Positions 60,501 to 64,000 of a DNA stretch of 64,000 nucleotides are shown here, in pieces. Numbering within the stretch: position 1 is the stretch's first letter; the number at the start of each line of letters is the position of its first letter. Where the stretch lies: the NCBI GenBank assembly GCA_963664655.2, contig OY761554.1, forward strand, positions 3,348,001-3,412,000, written 5' to 3'. The translations under genes and the position numbers were made by a program. The notes under the pieces are model-generated. The model did no database searches. It was not told the DNA's origin and saw only the letters and a list, made by a program, of their open reading frames with translations. This DNA comes from Desulfospira sp963664655 (GTDB lineage Bacteria > Desulfobacterota > Desulfobacteria > Desulfobacterales > Desulfobacteraceae).

Positions 60501-60721
60501 AGGGCATTCTGTTCTTTTGTGTATTCGGTATACCCGTATGGAAAATGATTGTCACAGATAAGGTGATCCAAAAGAATGGCTGTATGGTCTTTTTTACGAA
60601 TGAAAAGGCATCCTCTGAAAGAAAATCTTGAAAATTGGAATTCATGGGCCGAAAGGATCCGTTTGGCCTCTTCCAGAAGGATTTTGTCAAAACCCGGATA
60701 TGGTGTCGCTGGTATCGGCAT
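57548..60721 (-). CDS. Nuclease-DEAH helicase-HTH-LexA/S24 protease fusion, candidate defence protein
   Basis: A 1057-residue multidomain protein. Residues ~130-225: PD-(D/E)XK-like fold (Asp166; IAIEKNGEKYHH at 176-187, similar to DUF559 nucleases). Residues ~250-600: superfamily 2 helicase with Walker A GTGKT (284-288), DEAH (374-377), GFTATD (398-403) and motif VI QQLGRGTR (574-581). Residues ~664-715: MerR-like helix-turn-helix (ARELFVSTGTVKNWVRKGKI). Residues ~735-870: unrecognised helical domain (MSYKMVMLL). Residues ~915-1055: S24/LexA-type peptidase with Ala925-Gly926 cleavage site, Ser967 in GDSMEP and Lys1009 in VAVKR. Starts three bases after the methyltransferase stop. Function is inferred; the architecture suggests SOS-like self-cleavage controlling a DNA-processing effector. 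Confidence 0.82.
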   Translation of the reverse strand: MPIPATPYPGFDKILLEEAKRILSAHEFQFSRFSFRGCLFIRKKDHTAILLDHLICDNHFPYGYTEYTKEQNALMHAHEKLFRFTVDDTRELSETGRLLKTFLLKEFADDMIRTRGANRGLTEVDPTIPEAFFEQVFIDCYGRDSLDRVAREFPVIDANGMTRSVDYYIRRSDYDIAIEKNGEKYHHPLITGKKRYKSQLVKQNSLVASGAKVFRWSLQAMKFTDNFSEEIRLYLGSPDDFILSQKVSVSRQFKLFRHQTDVLGKIKTERQEGNTAFWVVLPTGTGKTEILIADFADRFKKDTGVKGLVMVPSKQLKLDHMDKISRRLTDYGLSHKVNIGENPDTCTLTVQTYAWLSRHYQRISPDIFDYIAVDEAHHSMAPTVQKVICHFRPATLVGFTATDQRLDEKKLETVFGRYDTNLSLPEAIKQNLLSPIKAFRLKSNVDLSQVRYNGKDYMATDLQRSVIVPSRDQLIVDVLKKYFVDSELPQKQGVIFCVSVNHAQSLAGLMQRQGVSAMAVSGQDTKSAAHIEDYQNGKIQFLTTCSLLNEGWDSPQTSVIVMARPTMSKVLYTQQLGRGTRKYPGKEALYVIDVVDNYGGLGQWNNRPWSIHALLGISEYMAWGNVMEKSPDQGSKEEVILAGLYEQERAIEHINIFTFENQYPDHINDEQLARELFVSTGTVKNWVRKGKITPKVTVPLGRQKINYFAPGQVDEIIKDLNLKRHDDASQYDDFFEFIGQEDFSMSYKMVMLLSMLTVANNNGECSLDVLMDQYKGFYQSRLDKGIKVDRPNCPYANEDFINDNAAMKRNLLQNPFEKFERKRFMYHCKDLNHISFSNNLWTQINNPEDIGRIKTAYFKSLIKYYSELDGLPDESDLRHHWKIPPVAAQVPVETIEDNLIKIVEIHRIRAEKFKTALPFIGDVAAGEPFHGFEINDLHTADSGLEWFEVPERLCSDKRFLVRVTGDSMEPTIMKGDYLICEYHRHRQTNRDVVIMGDFSVLDEGEVAVKRISESEHHWIFKSDNPQYNDIRLEKEYDDQYPILGTVIYNLTKGIPCH

Positions 60722-60724
60722 GCG

Positions 60725-61342
60725 CTATATTTTTTTTTCAGTCAGGCAATTCATCCACTCAACTCCCCCTCTGCCGAGCCCGTCTTTGGAAATCATGGTG
60801 CGGACAATATAAAAATTATTCCTTGTACACAGGGCCTTCCAGTCATCCTGGCTGAATGCCGTAAAACGGCGTCCTTTTTCATCAAATTCGTCCCTTTCCA
60901 TATCATCCCTTCGGGTCGGGACTGAAAACATGAATTTCCCTTTTGGGATGAGCAGGGAATTTATTCGGGATATGCTGATCTCAATGTCTTTTCTGGAAAG
61001 GTGCATCAGTACGGCAATGGCATATACACCGTCAAACAGTCCCAAATTTCCGGGCAGCCCATCGGGCAGTTCTGACTGTCTGATCCGACCCGCCAGTTCA
61101 GGATGATGAAAGACGGCCTGTTCCACCATTGATTCTGACCCGTCAACTCCCGTGATGTCAAAACCCTGATCCATCATAAAGGCGGCATCCCTGCCGGAGC
61201 CGCATCCAATCTCAAGAATCCGGTCCCCCGGCCTGAAGCCTGATAAAAGAAATGTGTGTAAATCGGTTACATCGGCCGATTCATACCGTTCAGCGATTTT
61301 AGGCCCATTTTGTTCATAATATTGTAATGTAGATCGGCTCAT
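60725..61342 (-). CDS. Class I SAM-dependent methyltransferase paired with helicase
   Basis: A 205-residue methyltransferase. It starts with the YYEQNG-x-ERY helix typical of a small group with that opening. Motif I is ILEIGCGSGRDAAFM (42-56), the acidic post-I residue is in ITGVDGSESMV, and motif IV-like YAIAVLMHL follows. No target-recognition domain and no DNA N6/C5 catalytic motif (DPPY or PC) is present, so it is unlikely to be a classical DNA restriction methylase. It is the first gene of a two-gene unit with the helicase, three bases apart, implying translational coupling. Confidence 0.85.
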   Translation of the reverse strand: MSRSTLQYYEQNGPKIAERYESADVTDLHTFLLSGFRPGDRILEIGCGSGRDAAFMMDQGFDITGVDGSESMVEQAVFHHPELAGRIRQSELPDGLPGNLGLFDGVYAIAVLMHLSRKDIEISISRINSLLIPKGKFMFSVPTRRDDMERDEFDEKGRRFTAFSQDDWKALCTRNNFYIVRTMISKDGLGRGGVEWMNCLTEKKI

Positions 61343-61528
61343 TGTTGACTATGCGTTGTCCTTGTCCCGGTACAACCTGCCCGGCAAATCAGCTTTTTGA
61401 ATTCTTCAGGTTCTATAAAAATGGACTTTATGAAAAAAGGATCGCGAAATCAAGGGGGGAACATATTTGAAAAGGTCAGTCCCCGAAAAGACAGTATTGC
61501 GGGGAACCTGGAATGATGCGAAATTTAA
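61343..61528. other. Gap upstream of the methyltransferase-helicase unit
   Basis: About 185 bases with no credible gene. It should contain the reverse-strand promoter for the methyltransferase and helicase, but I cannot identify a consensus. No LexA-type CTG-N10-CAG box was evident by eye. Confidence 0.4.
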
Positions 61529-61742
61529 TGGCAAGTTAAATTCATTGATGATGAATTAATAGAAAAATACCCTGATAACATCCTATTCTCAAGTGCTGTG
61601 TTTTTTTTGGATGTGGTATAGCAGCCCCTTGCATGTTATTATTTTACATGATGATCGAAATAAAATGGTCTTTGTAATCCCCGCATATCGGCCTGGCTGG
61701 GATCATTGTGAGGCTGATTTTAAAACCAAAAGGAAACGATGA
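61529..61742 (+). pseudogene. Remnant of DUF4258-type toxin
   Basis: Two fragments of a toxin of the kind that precedes YgiT/MqsA-like antitoxins. First fragment in one frame: KFIDDELIEKYPDN-ILFSSAVFF. Then, after the T8 run near 61602-61609, the +1 frame gives PLHVIILHDDRNK and FVIPAYRPGWDHCEADFKTKRK. This ends in TGA overlapping the antitoxin ATG (ATGA). The N-terminal half is missing, with a stop just upstream. So the toxin is truncated and frameshifted while the antitoxin is intact. Confidence 0.65.
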
Positions 61743-61981
61743 ATTCTACCATTGATCAATGTCCGGTTTGCGGAGGCAAAAAAAAGCATGGAACTACGAC
61801 TTTTACTGCGGATCTGGAGTCAACCCTGGTCGTTATCAAAAAAGTTCCGGCGACGATTTGTGCCCTGTGTGGTCATGAGTGGCTGTCCGATGATACGGCT
61901 GAGGCCATTGAGCATATTATCCAAAAAGCAAAAAATGAATATCGGATGGTTGAGGTGACTCATTACAGGGGAATTGCATAA
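61739..61981 (+). CDS. YgiT/MqsA-type zinc-finger antitoxin
   Basis: An 80-residue protein with CPVCGGKK near residues 8-15 and CALCGHEW near residues 41-48, the CxxC pairs of YgiT-type zinc fingers. The middle (TTFTADLESTLVVIKKVPATIC) and tail are family-like. It overlaps the toxin remnant in ATGA. Its 3' end overlaps the truncated PIN gene on the other strand, marking a join point between two former modules. Confidence 0.85.
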   Translation: MNSTIDQCPVCGGKKKHGTTTFTADLESTLVVIKKVPATICALCGHEWLSDDTAEAIEHIIQKAKNEYRMVEVTHYRGIA

Positions 61982-62082
61982 TTTCCTGCGATATTTTTTA
62001 ACATTTTGGCGGTAGCCATAGTTTGTATGGGGTCATCCTGGGCAAGGTATCGTACAGGTATATTGGTATCGATACCAATCAT
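61963..62082 (-). pseudogene. Remnant of PIN-domain toxin (N-terminus only)
   Basis: A 39-codon frame starting MIGIDTNIPVRYLAQDDPIQ, the unmistakable N-terminus of a VapC-type PIN domain (first Asp at residue 5), then ending where the YgiT gene tail begins. The remaining ~90 residues are gone. Its ATG overlaps the stop of the antitoxin remnant upstream. Confidence 0.72.
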
Positions 62083-62260
62083 CCTTTGCCCCAGCATTCC
62101 TTTATTGTTTCATTCATCTCATTTATGGTGACAGTGTTGCCGGTTTCGGGACAATCCCTTTAAGCTGAAGGACGTCTGTTTTTGCTGTCAGAAAGGTGAC
62201 TGTGCCTGTTGTCTCATCGATAAAAAAGTTAATCCCTTTGGGGTGACAAACTGCTGGGGC
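62079..62260 (-). pseudogene. Remnant of AbrB-type antitoxin
   Basis: Reverse-strand fragments INFFIDETTGTVTFLTAKTD, then VLQLKGIVPKP, resemble the C-terminal half of AbrB-type antitoxins (LKGIVPKP is typical). After one frameshift they continue as TVTINEMNETIKECWGKG, ending in TGA overlapping the PIN start. The DNA-binding N-terminus is not found. Confidence 0.62.
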
Positions 62261-62385
62261 GACTTTAAAGAGCCGCTTTTTCCCGATTTCCAAATCTGGC
62301 GGGACCCTCTGAGTCCCAGCGGTTTCTGGTCGGATTTATTCATCCGGGTTTTAAGAAAGGTCTCGGCAAGGCGGCTAAGCGTACC

Positions 62386-62436
62386 AAAACACCCCGGTAT
62401 TTTAAGCCATTAAATATTAAAACACCGGGGTGTTTT
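62386..62436. terminator. 20-bp hairpin, terminator-like, between island and TRAP gene
   Basis: AAAACACCCCGGTATTTTAA (62386-62405) pairs with 62417-62436 at 19 of 20 positions around an 11-base loop; both sides end in T/A runs, so it could act in both directions. The flanking 62261-62385 and 62437-62550 contain no gene that I can support. Confidence 0.75.
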
Positions 62437-62553
62437 CAAGGCCGATTGATATGCCGGGGCAGGGGCATATGATACTCCTGTCGCTGATTATCCCGATGAT
62501 CAGCAAATCTGTCGGTGAATAAATAAAAGGGCAATGGGGAATATTAACATTAG

Positions 62554-62582
62554 TTGCTATATATGGTGGCCTTTTGTATACA
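62554..62582 (+). promoter_or_regulatory. Possible promoter for TRAP genes
   Basis: TTGCTA (62554-62559), 17-base spacer, TATACA (62577-62582), about 130 bases before the solute-binding protein ATG. No second element seen in between. Confidence 0.4.
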
Positions 62583-62712
62583 ATCTTTATTTGAAAATAA
62601 AGCCTGAAAAATGGTAAGGATGGAACCTGTTCTTGAAAAGTGATACGTTGCCTTGATTCAAGCGGTTGGGCAAAAGCAGATTATAATGTTGTTATACAAA
62701 AAGGACAAGAAA

Positions 62713-63771
62713 ATGAGTGTTTCCCTTAAATCAATTAGAACGGCCTGCCTGGCGCTGGCGGTTATGGTTGCCGCAGGCCTGGTTGCAGCGGCCCAGGGGA
62801 TTGCCGGCGATCAGACCTATCACATCCGGTTCAGCACCTGGCATGTGCCCGCAGGCGCAGATGTACAGAAACTGTGGATTCCCATGCTCGAAGAAATGAA
62901 AAGCCGAAGCAACGGCCGCCTGACCTATACCATGTATGCGGGCGGGGCTTTGGGAAAGGGCCCGGATCATTACGATATCGTTAAAACCGGGTTGTCCGAC
63001 ATGGGGTACGCCACCTTGAGCTGGACCCCGGGCCGGTTCCCGTTGTCCGATACCCTGTCCGCACCGGTGACCTGCCCGTCCAAGATCAAGGCCGCCATTG
63101 CCGGCAGGGCCATGTATGATAAGATTTTGAGCCCTGAATTTAAGGACATCCATGTGCTTGAAATCAACAATTGTGTCATGGCCCATCTGTGGACCACCAA
63201 ACCGGTCAGGACCATGGAAGACCTTAAAGGGATGAAGATCAGAAGCCCGGGCGGCCTTCAGACCAAGACCATTCAGGCCTTGGGCGCCACCCCGGTATTC
63301 ATGCCCCTGGGGGATGTGTATTTGTCCATGGAAACCGGGGTGATTGACGGTGTGGTGACCTGTCCGGCACTGGTCCGGGCCTTTAAGCTGCATGAGGTTT
63401 CCAAATACGGCGTTCCCACTTCTTTTGGCTGCGTGTCAGAGGGGCTGTTCATGAACCAGAAATTTTATAACAAACTGCCCGATGACCTTAAGGCCATTGT
63501 GGATGATGTGGGCGGCAATGCCTATCAGGTTGCCGGCATGTTCGACGAAACCTGGTATAACTTTGTCATGGCCCAGATTAGAAAGACCGTCAAGATCGAC
63601 CCCCTTTCCGCTGATGAACAGGCCCGCTGGGACAAGGCCTTTAGCGGCATGCTGGTGGAATGGTCCGATGAGCTTGAAAAAAAAGGCCTGCCCGCCCGAA
63701 AGGCCTTGACCACGTTTAAGGAAGAACTGGGTAAGGTAGGGGTGGATTTTAATGCATGTCCGGAGTTTTAG
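62713..63771 (+). CDS. TRAP transporter solute-binding protein (DctP family)
   Basis: A 352-residue periplasmic binding protein with a signal peptide (about 1-32, ending AAQGIAG). Family features: RFSTWHVPAGADVQKLWIP near the start, the substrate-clamping Arg in GMKIRSPGG (near residue 176), TPVFMPLGDVYLSMETGVIDG and NQKFYNKLPDDLK. Start ATG 62713 is preferred to an upstream TTG because the signal peptide begins there. It would feed organic acids to small and large membrane subunits, which should lie just beyond the window. Confidence 0.94.
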   Translation: MSVSLKSIRTACLALAVMVAAGLVAAAQGIAGDQTYHIRFSTWHVPAGADVQKLWIPMLEEMKSRSNGRLTYTMYAGGALGKGPDHYDIVKTGLSDMGYATLSWTPGRFPLSDTLSAPVTCPSKIKAAIAGRAMYDKILSPEFKDIHVLEINNCVMAHLWTTKPVRTMEDLKGMKIRSPGGLQTKTIQALGATPVFMPLGDVYLSMETGVIDGVVTCPALVRAFKLHEVSKYGVPTSFGCVSEGLFMNQKFYNKLPDDLKAIVDDVGGNAYQVAGMFDETWYNFVMAQIRKTVKIDPLSADEQARWDKAFSGMLVEWSDELEKKGLPARKALTTFKEELGKVGVDFNACPEF

Positions 63772-63900
63772 GTGTGTTTGAACGAGAAGTCACCCACCTG
63801 CTGCGTTGCAGAAAAATTTGTAATCCTCACAACCGCTATGGTTGCTCCGGTTACAAATTTTTCTGCGCCTTGCATATGGGCAACTTTTCGTCCAGACACC
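63772..63900 (+). repeat. Dispersed palindromic element, full copy 4
   Basis: Begins at the base after the TRAP gene stop codon. Outer ends GTGTGTTTGAACGAGAAGTCACCC and GGGCAACTTTTCGTCCAGACACC (each shown as ends only). Inner stem AGAAAAATTTGTAA/TTACAAATTTTTCT has one compensated pair relative to copy 1 (C-G to T-A). Apex AACC-gctat-GGTT. Confidence 0.92.
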
Positions 63901-63974
63901 GCAGATGGGATGAAGGATGAAAGGGGACCTCATTCCTTTTAGCCTGACCCCCTAACCCAACAGGGATAATTGAA

Positions 63975-64000
63975 ATGGATCGGATGACGGGCGGCGTTGC
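63975..64000 (+). CDS. Possible start of next TRAP gene (truncated)
   Basis: An ATG at 63975 opens MDRMTGGVA to the window edge. In TRAP operons the small membrane subunit gene usually follows the binding protein gene, which makes this plausible, but nine codons do not identify it and the ribosome site is weak. Confidence 0.3.

Noticed and set aside
61343..61528. LexA (SOS) box in front of the methyltransferase-helicase unit
   Set aside because: Looked for because of the S24 domain; no CTG-N10-CAG or other clear SOS-type palindrome was found by eye.

Overview
The window reads as chromosomal DNA from a sulfate-reducing member of the Desulfobacterota, most likely a Desulfobacterales relative. 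The reasons are a monomer-type ATP sulfurylase (sat) with the codon bias of a highly expressed gene, hydrogenase nickel-insertion genes (hypAB), a molybdenum-cofactor/FmdE cluster, a TRAP solute-binding protein, and the rpsP-khpA-rimM-trmD-rplS-rnhB-yraN-rsmI order. The organism call is inference; there is no rRNA in the window and I found no tRNA gene by eye.

Layout. 1-4.9 kb: gatB (cut by the window edge), a DUF2065 gene, queA and tgt (queuosine tRNA modification), hypA-hypB. 5-9 kb: a CopG/PIN toxin-antitoxin pair, a MEMO-family gene, a sulfotransferase, gltX. 9.3-17.5 kb: a long forward run rpmF-acpP-rpiB-glyA-dCMP deaminase-nrdR-ribD-ribE-ribBA-ribH-nusB-metallohydrolase, then a pabB-pabC fusion. 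20-25 kb: a secreted DUF1573 gene with an in-frame TGA where the family has its conserved cysteine (candidate selenoprotein), a HAD phosphatase, sat and a convergent PiT-type phosphate transporter with a PhoU-like tail. 25.5-31.8 kb: the reverse-strand ribosome/tRNA-modification operon with ffh. 31.9-36.7 kb: rlmN and a DUF4143 ATPase, both carrying frameshifts, a PP-loop ATPase, nth. 36.3-39 kb: a ModE-like regulator divergent from fmdE, a MoeA-like gene and mobB, with a strong palindrome between. 39-41 kb: a nested inverted-repeat element and an antitoxin whose toxin is nearly deleted. 40.1-47.4 kb: a cysteine-rich AraC regulator divergent from a methyltransferase, a siderophore/cobalamin-type ABC importer and a TonB receptor. 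48-54 kb: arylamine N-acetyltransferase, an intact toxin-antitoxin pair, a class A penicillin-binding protein, a lipoprotein, an FKBP isomerase. 54-56.6 kb: a large secreted PKD/beta-helix/dockerin protein. 56.7-62.3 kb: an accessory island. 62.7-64 kb: start of a TRAP transporter.

The island at 56.7-62.3 kb holds the best candidate for an undescribed system: a small SAM methyltransferase followed three bases later by a 1057-residue protein that joins a PD-(D/E)XK-like nuclease region, a DEAH superfamily 2 helicase, a helix-turn-helix and a LexA/S24 autoprotease domain with an Ala-Gly cleavage site and Ser/Lys dyad. It is bracketed by one intact and two decayed toxin-antitoxin modules, as expected of a defence-type island.

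Intergenic DNA is unusually structured. A family of ~125-bp palindromic elements (four full copies, two centre-deleted copies) keeps its stems by covariation and mostly starts within a few bases of a stop codon. Other gaps are filled with arrays of 6-, 7- or 8-bp units, several arranged as inverted arms.
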